DNA from: Platanthera guangdongensis
Taxonomy: Eukaryota; Streptophyta; Magnoliopsida; Asparagales; Orchidaceae
Direction of reading: 5' to 3'
DNA: 64,000 bases
Assembly: GCA_039583875.1 (NCBI GenBank)
Contig: CM077159.1
Span: 106,293,295 to 106,357,294 of the forward strand
The position numbers were made by a program, and so were the translations under genes. Each line of letters begins with the position of its first letter. Within the stretch, counting starts at the first letter, position 1. Below are positions 20,049-32,111 of this stretch, piece by piece. The notes below the pieces were generated by a model. The model had not been told where the DNA came from. It searched no databases and was given only the letters and a program-made list of their open reading frames with translations.

Positions 20049-21540
20049 ATCTCAAAGTTGGAATTGACAATGTTCTGAAGACTGGAAGATTGATCACTGT
20101 CGTGGATCTCTTTGTCAAATCAAATCAAAACTGTCTTTCAAAACCGACATTTCTCCACATGGTTGCAGTAGTTACAGGTAATTGACGCTGAAGATCCCAG
20201 CAAGAGTGCGGCTGCCAACACTGCCCATTATAGAGAATCGCAGGATGCAGAGGATCGGTCTTCAGAGATCTGGTTAGAGATATGGTCTTCAGAGATCGGA
20301 TCCAACGCCGTCGGTTACCGAGATCTGGTTTTCTAGATCGCCGATGGTGGATCTGGTCCAACCACGTTCTTGAGGAAGAGCTCACAAAATGGTGGCGGCT
20401 GCCCCGCCGCTCGTGAAAAAGTCTGGCTAGGTCGCCGGAAGGTGCGTTCGGTGTTCCGGCTGATGGGGCACAAACGCCTGAGAGCTGAAATTTCTTCACT
20501 CCGGTGGAAGGCCCAAGATCAACGGGAATAGCCAGCAATGATAGATTGCTCTGCTTCAAGTCTCTAGCCAGCGGTGGTGTAGGATGAATATCAGGCGGCG
20601 TTGGTTGAATGGCGAATTTTGACGACAAGCCTTCGAAGGATCGTCGGGCAAGAAATTCCGAAGAAACTGAATGACCCTTTCTCAAAACTTCTTATCTGAC
20701 AGATGACGGATGGGGGACGAAGACGCCGGATGGTTATTCCGATAATGCGCTCTGGATTTCTATTCCGACATTGGGCTCTCTCGCCGGTCTCTTGATTGCT
20801 TTCGGGAAGGTTTCCGGCTAATTGGTCGCAAGAGCACCCTGTTTTCACCTGAAAATCGGAGCTATGTGTGCTCACCTATGACTTTCCTGTGCATTCAAGA
20901 AGATGGGGGTTATTGTGAAGAAGATACAGAGGCTTTGTTGTTCTTTTTATCCTTTGATGATGCCAAAAGATAAATGCGATGGAGAAGAATTTTTAATCTG
21001 TTTTATTCAATCGCTACAGATTTCTTCAAGATTCCTGATAATATTTTGCTATATTTTTAGATTGCTACAGATCCCCGTGTGTTCTTTTTTTTGGCCTTCG
21101 AATTGTTCTGGATTTTGGGCAATCGATGAAAAGTCTTACATGTGAGTCTTTTACGGCAAGCGACGGGGCAATGAAGCGGCCGAGGCGGCGAAACGGCGGT
21201 GGAGCTGACATTCTTGAAGATTCTGATCTGCTTGATTCCAGCTAGTGGTTGTAGTGTTAGAGTTCGTCGAAGTTGCCGCCGGTGAAGAGATCGTGGATGA
21301 CAATGGTGGACAGAAACTGTGGCTTCAAGTACGGTGAATCGGGAGAGAGATCATCAATGAGAGCACCATTTATAACGATCTTAGTCGTTACGAGATCGCT
21401 AGAGAGATTACCAGCGTTAGAAAGAGTAGGAATAGGGAATGGACAAGGAGAGGACGCGACCAGAGACGAGAGAGGACGAATGGCCGCGATTGGACAGAGA
21501 TAAGAGAGAAGAAGGGGGAGGTCGGGAAGAGAGTAGAACA
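20049..21540 (-). other. H1 5' region, no convincing gene
   Basis: This could be the LTR and leader of H1. On the minus strand it begins TGTTCTACTC and carries TATAAATG near 21370. The apparent minus-strand ORFs (20125-20685, 20591-20875, 21257-21540) have low-complexity Arg/Ser/Pro content and no domain. I found no PBS. Confidence 0.4.
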
Positions 21541-21542
21541 AC

Positions 21543-22519
21543 TAAACTTTATTATAATCATCGGGTCCCGAGGTGGAGCCAAGTCTAGAGCATACACCTG
21601 CTCCCTCTCTTGCCTCCGATCTCCGCCGTGGAATCCACGTCCTCTTCCACAGCCTCGGCCTGCAAACTCCTGAGCAGGCGGGGCAGCCTGTGGTGCCAGT
21701 GGAGGTGCTCTTCTCATGGGGCAGTTTCTTTGGATGTGCCCTACCTGATGACAGTTGTAGCACTCGGGCGGGGGAAGTGTCACACCTCCGGGCCTCTGTA
21801 TCTCCCGCATATGAAGAGGCTGCGGGGCCAATACCACCAGCTCCCTCGGCTCCTGCCTCACCTCTTGGAGGGGTTGGTCCTCTGCCCTTCTCTCATAAGT
21901 AAAGCGGCCCCTCCGCTGATCATTCCTGCTTCCCCAACCCTGATCCGCAGTTGACCTCTTCCGACCTTGAGCCGTGCGTAAATCAGCCTCCATCCTCTTT
22001 GCCATCTACAAAATCCGAGGTAAAGGCCCGTCAGACACAAACAAAAGAGCCTGTCTCAGGTCATCTCGATGGTTCTTATAGAACCTCTTGGTATGCCCTG
22101 CATAATCCAGCTGATAGTAGTCCACAAACCGGGCTAAGTAAGTGAACTCCCGGTGGTACTCCAGCACCGTCCTGTTGCCCTGCCTCAGCTGCATGAACCT
22201 GTCTTCCAGCTCATCTCTTGCCCACTGTTGGATGAAGTGCTCCAAAAGTGCGGCCTTGAACTCCTTCCGAGTGATGTCAACAACCTCTCGATCTGCAAAC
22301 ACCGTATCCATAAGTGTCGTCCACCACGTCTTGGCATGAGACTCCAAGCAGGAGACCACCAGTGGTACCCTCTCCTCCCACGGGCACCGTATCCCGGTCA
22401 ACATCTCGAACATGATATCAAGCCACTCTTCTGTTCGTACGGCCGACTCCGTCGCAATGTAAGATGGGGGAGAGAGTCCTCGAAAGATGCTCAACCAATT
22501 GGCCCCCGGGTTCGGCTGC
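21543..22519 (-). pseudogene. H2 gag, main part with CCHC zinc knuckle
   Basis: Minus strand, from the ATH insertion point (22519) to the H1 border. Capsid motifs: EEWLDIMFEML, ESHAKTWWTTL, F..ALLEHFIQQ, DELEDRFMQLRQG, EYHREFTYLARF. A single TAG separates this from the second half (about 22005), which has a basic linker and CYNCHQVGHIQRNC, a perfect CX2CX4HX4C knuckle. After DPMIIIK the frame runs into H1 sequence. The N-terminal residues lie at 43649-43707 beyond the Athila array. Confidence 0.85.
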
Positions 22520-24451
22520 TGATGACTGCTTTTAGTCATCGTTTTTGGTATATTTTATAAACCTAAATTCCTAAGTTTAGTTATAATTTTGTTTATTTTA
22601 TGTTTGTTTTGTTTTATTTCTCGTATGATATGATAATTTCTAAATTTATTATGTGTTTTATATTTTATGTTGTGTTATGTTTAGTTTTAATGTTTAATAT
22701 GTTTGTTGCTATGTCTAGTCTTATTAATATATCTATTATATTATGTGATGTTTAGTTTTATTTGTTATAATTATTATGTTCTTGAATAATTTTTTGTTTC
22801 TAATGTTTATTTTGTGTTGTTACTTGTAGGTTCATGCAACCCTCTTTATTGGAGCAGCCCATTAGTGCATGGCCGGCCCCTTCCCTTGAAGCCACATGAT
22901 GCAAGCCAAGCCCTCATGGTGAACCCGAGCCCATGCTCAAGTCCAACATGCATGCAGCCCGACCACCCATCTACTTCAAAAATGCAGCCCGACACTCTCC
23001 TTGGTGCAGCCCGGCCACCCATCTACTTCAAGGAGCAGCCCACTCTACATCCTACCCGAGCCCAAACAGCCCCCAACCTAAACCCGAGCCTATATAAAAG
23101 CCCAAGCAGCCCCATGCAACCCACCTAGCCTCCTACCCGAGCCCATGCATGAATATATCCATGCATGGCCGGCCACCTTTCAATGTCATACATGCATGTT
23201 CTCTCTCTCTCCCTTTCATTTATTGCATGCATGCATTCACTTTTTCATGCTTGGCCGACCCCTCTCTTCCCCCCCTCTTTATTCCTCATTCATCCCTTTT
23301 TCCCTCTCTCTCATTCTCATTTAGACTCATACATTCCCCTTTTCTTTTTATTATTATTTTCCTTTTTATTTTCCCAAAATAAAGTGCATGTATTTAGTTT
23401 TTTCTCTCTCCCTCATTAAATAAAATGCATGCACTTCTCTCCTTACATGGCCGGCCACCCCCCTTGGCCTCCTCCTCTTCATTTCATTCTAGATCCTTCT
23501 CCATCTCCTATAAAAGCCACCCCATCCCTCAAGCCAAAGGAAGAAAAATTTTGAGAAGTAAAGTTTCAAGTTGAATGTGAGTTAGAGAGTGGAGAGTACT
23601 TGTGAGTTGTTTTTAGTTTCACTATTGTATTAGTTTTCCTTTCCATTTTTGCAAGTTTTTCTTCCTAACATAGTCTTGTCTTTTTAATATTTTGTGTACT
23701 CTCTTTGTTTGCAAGTAATGAAAATGTTTCTCTCTTATTTTGTTTTGTCTTCCCTTTCAATTATGCGTAGCTAATTTCCTATAGCATTCGATCGTGAGGA
23801 TCCATGAAGTGAGATGAGAGTTTATTTTCTTTCTTAGTTTTATTTTTGTTATTTCATGCTCGATCCTTCTTTGATTTATTTTTTTTGTCGACTCCGTATT
23901 TCCGGTATACGGTAGTAGGCTTCGGATCTCATATTTGAGTAGCCGAGAGGCTCGTGAATGTGAAAGATCACTCAAAGAAGGAAGGAGTTGAACGCAATCC
24001 TAGAGATAGGACGACGTAAATCCTCCGGATTGGAGTCAAATCCAATAGTGCGGATCACCTCGATAATGCAACTTTAGGATTCTTTGGTTTGTAAAGAGAT
24101 TTCGATCGAAGAGTCTATAAGTTAGGAGACCTAATGCTCTAGCGAGATTTTGTCTTATTTTCGGATCCGTCACGGTCGAGTATGATTTGCAAATTTAAAA
24201 CTATGCCTTTTCATCCCTCTCATTTCATTTTATGGTGAATCTTCGATCGAATGCTAGCTTTTTATTATAGTTTTTCGTCTCGCAAGTTGTCTTTTGTTTT
24301 ATTCTAAAAAAAAAATTCTCAAATCCCATTAGTTTTCCGGTAGGATAATAGTTAGAGCGTGAATAGAAGTAATTGACAGCCCCGTGTTTAAATACAACCT
24401 TGGTACTACGATTCGACAGGTACGCTTGCATGTTCGGGTTTTGGCCCACCA
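22520..24451 (+). repeat. Athila LTR 1
   Basis: 1932 bp, TGATGACTGC...GGCCCACCA. Two TATA-like boxes are seen, TATATAAAAG (23091-23100) and TATAAAAG (23509-23516). A short inverted repeat (gatgact...agtcatc) lies at the very start. The region 23140-23460 is rich in CT runs and atgcatg. Confidence 0.95.
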
Positions 24452-24457
24452 AATTTT

Positions 24458-24475
24458 TGGCGCCGTTGCCGGAGA
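24458..24475 (+). other. Athila unit 1 primer-binding site (tRNA-Asp type)
   Basis: TGGCGCCGTTGCCGGAGA starts six bases after the LTR end. It matches the complement of the plant tRNA-Asp 3' end with one mismatch, and tRNA-Asp is the known primer of Athila elements. Confidence 0.85.
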
Positions 24476-24812
24476 CTTTTCTTCGTCAATATTTTGAAAA
24501 CGCTTGCGCTATTACTTCTCCAAAAATAAAATAAAAAAAATTATAATTTATATATTTAAATATTTATAATCAACCCACTTCACCTTATTTCTACCCCACC
24601 TAAAATCTCTCGAAAAGGGTAAGGGGCTTTAAGCGCCACCATTTTACCTAGTACCGGGCGAACCCTTCACCGGGTAGTCCTCGGGAAGTTCGAGAGCCAA
24701 GCCGTCTAAAAAATCTTTTTTTTCAACAAAAAAATTTTTTTCCTTTCTTTTCCTCTTTTTCTTTATTTTCCAAGCTTTCATTTTCATCTTCCCTCGTTTT
24801 CTTTGTTAGTGC

Positions 24813-25901
24813 ATGACCCGAGCGAATCCGTCGCTACTTGTTGATTTGGACCCAGAAATCGAACGCTCCTTTCGGAGACAACTACAATTCGGGGCTTCCA
24901 CTTCTCAAACAGCGATTGAGGATTCCTTCGGGGATTGTAATTATTCTGAAATGGGAGATCCCAACCCAGGAATGGCTCAGCAAAGGACCATGTCCGATTA
25001 TGCTCGACCCAACCTGGAGGGGACTAAAACGAGTATTGTTCGACCTGCAATTGCGAACAATAACTTCGAGCTTAAGCCTACCATCATACAAATGGTGCAG
25101 CAATATGTACAGTTCGACGGATTACAAGATGAAGATCCGAACTTGCATATTGCCAATTTTCTTGAAATCTGTGACACCTTTAAAATAAATGGTGTCTCGG
25201 ACGATGCTATAAGGCTAAGACTCTTCCCCTTCTCGTTAAGAACTAAAGCCAAACAGTGGTTGAGTTCTCTTCCAAGAGGCTCAATCACTACTTGGAACAT
25301 TTTAACTGAAAAATTTCTTGCTAGATATTTCCCTCCCGCTAAAACTGCTAAGTTAAGAAATGATATAACTTCTTATTCTCAAATTGCTTCTGAGACCCTC
25401 TATGACACTTGGGAGAGGTTCAAAGAACTTTTGATAAGATGCCCTCATCATGCTCTGCCTGTATGGTTACAGGTTCAGACATTTTACAATGGGCTAAATC
25501 AAGAAACTAAGCAAATGATAAATGCCGCTTCCGCTGGTTCCTTGGATCGCAAAACTCCGGAAGCCGCTCTTGAGCTTATCGAGGACATGGAGATGAACAC
25601 TTATCAGTGGAATTCGTCTAGGACTCGCCCATCTAAACCTGCAGGTATCTATGAAGTGGATTCGGTTTCGCAACTGGCGCTACAAGTGGAAATGCTGAAC
25701 AAGAAGATTTCGGAGATGACAGCTTCCTCCGCCGCTAAGGTATATGAAAATGCGAATGCTGCTGCTGCCGAGCAGGTGGATTATCTGGGGAACATACCTA
25801 GGCCCGCTCAAAATAATTCTGCCAATAATTTTTCTGCTTTTTCTAATTTTTCTGCACCTCCTGGTTTTAATTCTTTTACGAACTCTTATAATCCGGGATG
25901 A
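24813..25901 (+). CDS. gag: Athila unit 1 gag, ended by an in-frame TGA
   Basis: ATG at 24813, 362 codons. The capsid domain (about residues 85-240) carries HIANFLEICDTFKINGVSDD, LRLFPFSLRTKAKQWL and FLARYFPP, all typical of Athila-type Ty3 gag. The TGA at 25899-25901 follows YNPG. The same frame continues open with RNHPNFSWSNP, a conserved part of this gag family, so the stop most likely replaces a Trp codon (TGG to TGA). The stop is also present in unit 2 and so predates the duplication. No CCHC knuckle is visible. Confidence 0.85.
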   Translation: MTRANPSLLVDLDPEIERSFRRQLQFGASTSQTAIEDSFGDCNYSEMGDPNPGMAQQRTMSDYARPNLEGTKTSIVRPAIANNNFELKPTIIQMVQQYVQFDGLQDEDPNLHIANFLEICDTFKINGVSDDAIRLRLFPFSLRTKAKQWLSSLPRGSITTWNILTEKFLARYFPPAKTAKLRNDITSYSQIASETLYDTWERFKELLIRCPHHALPVWLQVQTFYNGLNQETKQMINAASAGSLDRKTPEAALELIEDMEMNTYQWNSSRTRPSKPAGIYEVDSVSQLALQVEMLNKKISEMTASSAAKVYENANAAAAEQVDYLGNIPRPAQNNSANNFSAFSNFSAPPGFNSFTNSYNPG

Positions 25902-26015
25902 CGTAACCATCCCAATTTTTCTTGGAGTAATCCTGCTAATGCTGCACGCCCACCACATGATTTTACACCACCACCACCACCACAACAAAACCAAAATCTT
26001 CAAAAAACCCTCTCT

Positions 26016-29000
26016 TTGGAAGAACTTTTATCTAGATATATAAACTCGAACGATGATACTATTAGAAACTTAACAGGGTCAATGAAAAGTTTAGAAAATC
26101 AGGTCGGGCAACTTGCCAAGGCTTTTTCCGAGAGACCACCTGGAACTCTTCCCTCGAACACTGAACCTAACCCAAGGGAGCACGCAAATGCGATTTCCCT
26201 TCGGAGCGGTAAGGTTATTAACGAGCCCACCACCAGGGAAGAGCCAAAGGTGATTGTCCCTCCTGTTGTGGAAGCAATTACCCCTACGGAAAATGATAAA
26301 ACAATTTTTGAAAAGGAAAAATCTACTTTAGATAAAGAAAAAGATATTTCTGTTTTTTCTAATGATGACGTTCAAAATGATGCTCCGCTTATCATAAAGG
26401 AATTTCCGCCACCCCCTTATCCGACCCGACTTAGGAAAGAAAAATTAGATGATCAGTACCAACGCTTCCTTGAAATGTTCAAACAAATTCATATTAATTT
26501 ACCATTTCATGAAGCGATTAGTCAAATGCCTAAGTATGCAAAATATCTTAAGGATTTATTAACAAACAAGACGAAATTGGAAAATTTATCGCATGTAACC
26601 TTAAATGAAGAATGCTCGGCGGTCGTTAAAAACTCTAATCTTCCTAAAAAGATAAACGATCCGAGTAGTTTTTCCATTCAGTGCGTTTTTGGTGATCTGT
26701 TTGTTAAACATGCGTTAGCGGATCTAGGAGCGAGCATAAATTTGATACCCTTTTCTTTATTCAAAAAGCTAGGATTGGGCACTCTTAGCCCTACAAGAAT
26801 GAGTATCCAGTTAGCCGATAGGTCGATCAAATATCCGTTAGGTATTGTTGAGGACGTGCTAGTAAAGGTCGACAAATTCATCTTCCCGGTGGATTTTGTC
26901 ATTCTCGATATTGAAGAGGACGTCGAGGTCCCTCTTATCCTCGGTCGACCCTTCCTAGCCACCTCTCGAGCGGTCATCGATGTTAGTAACAGAAAGTTGT
27001 TTTTGCGTGTGGGAGATGATGAGGTCACATTTTCTATCAATCAATCAATGAAAAACTCTTTACAAAATGATGATTCATGCTACTTTCTTGATGTTTTAAA
27101 TGAAGATTGTTCTCTTTCTCTTTCTAACATCTCTTCAAATGAATTTTCCTCTTCTTTTTCTGAAATTTCTTCACATGATTTTGAAAACACGGTTATGTCC
27201 GCACAAGCAAATTTTGAAAATGATTCTGTCTTTGGTAAAAAAAAGTATGAAAATCTTATTTTTGAAAAAGAAAAGAATTTGAAAAACTCTTATAATGAGC
27301 CGCCCCATCTTGATTTAAAACCACTCCCTGATCATCTAAAATATGCCTTTCTTGAAAAAAATTCTAAGTTGCCCGTTATAATCTCGGCCTATTTATCTCA
27401 ATCTGAAAACGATCAGTTGATCGAAGTACTACAAAAGCATCGCCGAGCTATAGCGTGGCAAATTTCCGACATTTCTGGCATAAGCCCTTCTTTTTGTACT
27501 CATAAAATATTTTTTGAAAATAATCCTAAGGGTGTAGTCCAACCACAACGACGTCTCAATCCGAATATGAAAGAGGTTGTGAAGGAAGAGGTGCTTAAGT
27601 TATTAGATGCGGGGATAATTTATCCGATTTCCGATAGTCAGTGGGTGAGTCCGGTACAGGTTGTTCCTAAGAAGGGTGGGATTACGGTAGTACCAAATGA
27701 AAATAACGACTTAATTCCAACTAGGACGATAACGGGATGGATGATGTGCATCGATTACCGTAAGCTAAACGATGCCACTCGAAAAGATCACTTACCCCTC
27801 CCCTTTATCGATCAAATTTTAGAACGTTTGTCCGGGCACAATTTTTATTGCTTCCTCGACGGTCTCTCGGGATACTTTCAAATCCCTATCGCACCCGAGG
27901 ACCAAGAGAAGACGACATTCACTTGCCCCTTCGGAACTTTTGCTTATCGTAGAATGCCTTTCGGATTATGCAACGCACCCGCCACCTTTCAGCGGTGTAT
28001 GCTTGCTATCTTTAATAAATACGTCGAGAATATTATGGAAATATTTATGGACGATTTTTCTGTTTTTGGCGACTCCTTTAATTTATGTTTAGAAAATTTG
28101 GAAAAAGTTTTACAACGCTGCGAACAAATGAATCTAGTGTTAAATTGGGAGAAGTGCCACTTTATGGTACGTGAAGGCTTAGTCCTTGGCCACAACATTT
28201 CCGCTAGGGGAATTGAAGTGGACAAGGAAAAAATTGAAGTTATTGAAAAGTTACCGCCGCCTACAAATATTAAAGCGATTAGAAGTTTTTTAGGGCATGC
28301 GGGTTTTTATCGACGATTCATTAAAAACTTTTCAAAAATTACTAAGCCTCTCACCCACCTTCTCGAAAAAGACACTCCTTTCGTTTTTGATGAAACATGT
28401 CTCGCGGCATTTGAATTAATTAAATCAAAACTTATAAATGCTCCTATTTTGATCGCCCCAGTTTGGGATTTACCTTTCGAAATCATGTGTGATGCGAGTA
28501 ATCATGCGGTGGGTGCGGTTTTAGGTCAACGAATCGCTAAGAACTTTCATCTGATTTTCTACGCTAGTAAAACTCTCACTTCTGCGCAAGAAAATTACAC
28601 CACGACGGAGAAAGAGCTCTTAGCGGTTATTTTTGCTTTTGATAAATTCCGACCGTATGTTACTCTTTCTAAGGTTATTGTTTTCACGGATCATTCCGCT
28701 TTGAAGTACCTCCTTTCTAAACCGGATGCCAAGCCGCGTCTTATCCGTTGGATCCTCTTACTTCAAGAATTCGACTTGGAGATTCGGGATAAGAAAGGAG
28801 CGGAAAACTTAGCAGCTGATCATCTCTCTCGTCTTGAAAATCCCAATCTAGATATTTTAAATGAAACTTTTATTAATGACTCTTTTCCGGATGAGCGTCT
28901 TTTTAATATTTCTTCATCTCCTACCCCCTGGTTTGCCGATCTGGCCAATTATCTTGTGGCCCGGGTCCTTCCAAAAGAATACTCCACTCACCAAAAGAAG

Positions 29001-29642
29001 AAATTCTTTTCGGAGTTGAAGTATTATTTTTGGGAAGACCCATTTCTATTTCGCATTTGTGCGGACCAGGTGGTAAGGAGATGTGTTTCGCGGGAAGAGG
29101 GTCACCAAATTTTAAAACATGTTCATGAAGGTCCGACTGGCGGGCACTATCAAGCTAACCGCACCGCACACAAAGTACTTAGTGCTGGCTTCTATTGGCC
29201 AGGCATATTTAAAGATGCACAAATCTTTGTGGGCGGGTGCGATCGATGCCAGCGGACTGGAAATCTCTCAAATAAAAATGAAATGGAACAAAACTACTTT
29301 CTCGAATGCGAAGTTTTTGATCTATGGGGCATAGACTTTGTCGGCCCATTTCCCTCCAGCTTAGGAAATAAATATATTTTAGTCGCAGTCGATTATGTTT
29401 CTAGGTGGGCAGAGGCCCAAGATCTACCAAATAATGATGCTCGCGTTGTTGTCAATTTTCTAAAAAAATTATTTTCTCGCTTTAGTTTTCCTCGAGCGAT
29501 CGTTAGTGATAGGGGAAGTCATTTTTGCAACGCTCAACTCACTAAGGCTTTAGCCAAATATGGCATTACGCATAAATTATCCACTGCTTATCATCCCCAA
29601 ACTAACGGTCAGGTCGAGGTAGTCAATCGTGAACTTAAATGA
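26016..29642 (+). pseudogene. pol: Athila unit 1 pol, truncated by TGA in integrase
   Basis: Same frame as gag; open from 25902, first ATG 26016. In order: protease with ADLGASINLIP, RT with CIDYRKLNDA and the catalytic FMDD, RNase H with MCDASNHAVGAVLGQ, and an integrase zinc region (H-x-H...CDRCQ) followed by the DDE core (WGIDFVGPF, VSDRGSHF, GQVEVVNRE). The TGA at 29640-29642 falls three codons after the catalytic Glu. Unit 2 has CGA at the same codon, so this is a C-to-T change private to unit 1. It removes the integrase C-terminal region. Confidence 0.92.
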
Positions 29643-30209
29643 ATTTTGGAAAAAAACGTTTCTACTTCTCGTAAGGATTGGTCTTTAAAATTGGACGATG
29701 CTCTGTGGGCCTATCGGACAGCGTACAAGACCGCCATCGGTTGTACTCCTTTCCGATTAGTCTGTGGAAAATCGTGTCATCTTCCGGTAGAAGTAGAACA
29801 CCGTGCGTACTGGGCGTTAAAGTTTTTTAATTTCGATCCGCACTCGGTCGACGAGCATAGAAAAAACCAACTAAATGAGCTTGACGAGTGGCGAGCGTAC
29901 GCATATGAAAATAATAAAATTTATAAAGAACACATGAAATTGTATCACGATAAGAACCTGCACCACCCTAAAACTTTTAAACCAGGCGATCAGGTTCTTC
30001 TTTTTAATTCGCGTTTACGTCTCTTCCCGGGAAAGCTTAAATCTAGATGGTCCGGACCGTTCACGGTCAAGGATGTTTTTCCTTATGTCACTGTGCTACT
30101 TTCACACCCCGATAAGGGGGACTTTAAAGTTAATGGTCATAGACTTAAACTCTATTTCTCTAATGATTCTGTGACTCCTGCAAAGGAGAATCTTCTTTTT
30201 GATTCTTAG
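29643..30209 (+). pseudogene. Athila unit 1 integrase C-terminal part after the stop
   Basis: The frame remains open to a TAG/TAA-type end at 30207-30209. It encodes WAYRTAYKTAIGCTPF and the GDQVLLFNSRLRLFPGKLKS segment, which is the usual Ty3 integrase tail. There is no chromodomain. It differs from unit 2 by one visible amino-acid change (Asp for Gly in the HSV.EH segment). Confidence 0.9.
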
Positions 30210-32111
30210 TTTTTTATTTTCTGATGGACATTTTTATTTCTGGACTACTATTTTATGGAACTCTTTTATTTGGACTGTTGTAATAAAAAAACATTATCGG
30301 GCATCTGCCCATGGACTCTATCTATTTTTCTTTTATTTTGCTCTTTCTACCGGAGGCCAATCAAGTCCATGATCGTGGTCACCGCTCCGCCGCTGCTGAT
30401 ATCAGATGGATCAAGTCATACCTGCTGACGATCAAGTACTCTAAAAAGCGAGCATGTGGGAGCAACATCCGCCTTCATCTCACAAACCCGAGGAAGTCAT
30501 GTTCTTATTTATTTATTTTTCCTGCATTTTTCTTTTTCTCTTCTTCTCAGTCCCCTTCTCTTTTTCTTTATGTTTTCTTCATTGAGGGCAATGAAGAATT
30601 TTAGCATGGGGGGGGGGTCTAGTTTCTTTTGGTCTTTTCTTTCTGTTTTTCTTCTTTCAAAAAAATTATAAAATCCAAAAAATTATAAAATATAAAACCC
30701 AAAAAAATTAGAAAAACAAAAATTAAAAAAATTGTGCTTAAATCGATTTGAAAAACAAAATCTAAAATTATTTCTATCTTTATTTTCATGTTTCTTCTAG
30801 TGAAGTGTAGGCCCGTGCGGTTTTTGTAGTTCTATATAGATTTCTTTGAATTGGTTTTCTAAATTTATCAGTTTAACATAACTTAGTTTTACTAGTTTCT
30901 TTTTCTTAAATATAGGCATCCAATTTTTAAGTTTTAAGTTAGCAATTTGTAGTTATGTCTTTTTATTCGGTTAGTTGCTTACGAATGGTTGCTAGGTATC
31001 ATTAGTTCTTTTTCACTTGCGAGGTAGTCTTTCTTGGTGTCTAGAACTTGTACCAAGCTACTCTCGAAGCACTTGCGCCGTTTTTACGTTTTTTAGAAAT
31101 GATTTAGGCCACCATTTGAATAGTTTGAGCTTTTCTTGCCCACCAAAAACAAAACCTTTGCAAAACAATTTTGGGCCTTTTCCTTTTTTTTTTCCTTGTT
31201 TTAGCTCCACCTTTCATTTCATTATATTCACCAAAGCCAAAAATCTTTCCTATTTTTGCACTATAAATTTGAGCTTAAAAATTATTTTTTGTGGGAAGGG
31301 TATTATTTTTGAAATGAATAGGAAATTCTCAAGCTTATTTTTGGAGCTTTCTTATCCAATGCTATTCAAAAGGAAAAAAAATTGAGAAAGAAAAAATATA
31401 TCATTACAAAATAAAAAAAAAATGAATGCAAAAACTTTATGTTTGGCCAAGTTTATAAAAGAAAAAATTTTCATGGCCTTGTTTTTGTAGTTTCATATTG
31501 GAGAAATGACATACTCGTTATTTCTCATTTTTTATGCTATGTTTATTTTTGAGCTCACCATGGTTTAGTGCCTAAAACCTTCATGTTTATCTTTGATTCC
31601 ACTTCCTAATCATTTACCTAAGCCAAGTTTTAATGCCTAGTAGAAGTCCCATTGATCTTAGAACGTAAATTCGCGTAGTGGAGAAAGTGTGAACGTACAA
31701 GCCTATGGCCACCATCATTGATGGATTTCTTTGGAGGTTATCTTGGAGTGTTTTAGGGTTAATGTTTATCTAGCAACCGAGTAGTTTGTTAATGTGCCGT
31801 TTATTTAGAACCTCTACTTTTGATTTCCTTATTTTCATTTATTTTGGATGCCTTGTTTTAAGATTTAGAAATTAGTAGACTTTTCTTATGTTTTAATGAG
31901 ATTTTTAGGGTTCTATTTTCAATTTTTCTATTGTGCACTTCTCACCTCACTAGTTGATAATATGAATATTAGGATAGTTTAATTTTTCATGTTTTGTTTT
32001 TCTTAACTATGGAACTTAAAAATATATATTTCTTTTGTTTTCTTTTTGCTCCTCCCTAGTTTTTATTTCTATTTGCTTGAGGGCAAGCAAATACTCTAGC
32101 ATGGGGGAATT
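30210..32111 (+). other. Athila unit 1 3' region with two PPT-like modules, no env
   Basis: 1.9 kb after pol with no frame resembling an env-like protein. It contains the module GAGGGCAA, 11 nt, AGCATGGGGG twice, at 30584-30617 and at 32079-32107; the second directly precedes the LTR and is the real PPT. Between them is AT-rich sequence with A and T runs. Athila relatives often keep an env-like ORF here, and this one has lost it or never had it. Confidence 0.8.

Larger units (their letters stand above)
17127..21540 (-). mobile_element. H1: degraded minus-strand element containing G1 and S1
   Basis: It is defined by a minus-strand gag-like frame (17168-17947), by being cut by two LTR insertions with their own TSDs, and by an abrupt end at 21540, where the H2 gag frame stops matching gag. 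On the minus strand H1 would begin TGTTCTACTC. The flanking actaa (21541-21545) could be its TSD; the other end is off-window. No second LTR is visible, so the family is unassigned. Confidence 0.45.

Noticed and set aside
20125..20685. A host gene on the minus strand
   Set aside because: Low-complexity Arg/Ser/Pro-rich translation with no domain, continuous with probable H1 LTR or leader sequence.
30210..32111. Env-like gene downstream of Athila pol
   Set aside because: I looked for a long frame with signal peptide and membrane segment. Only short AT-rich ORFs with homopolymer runs are present.
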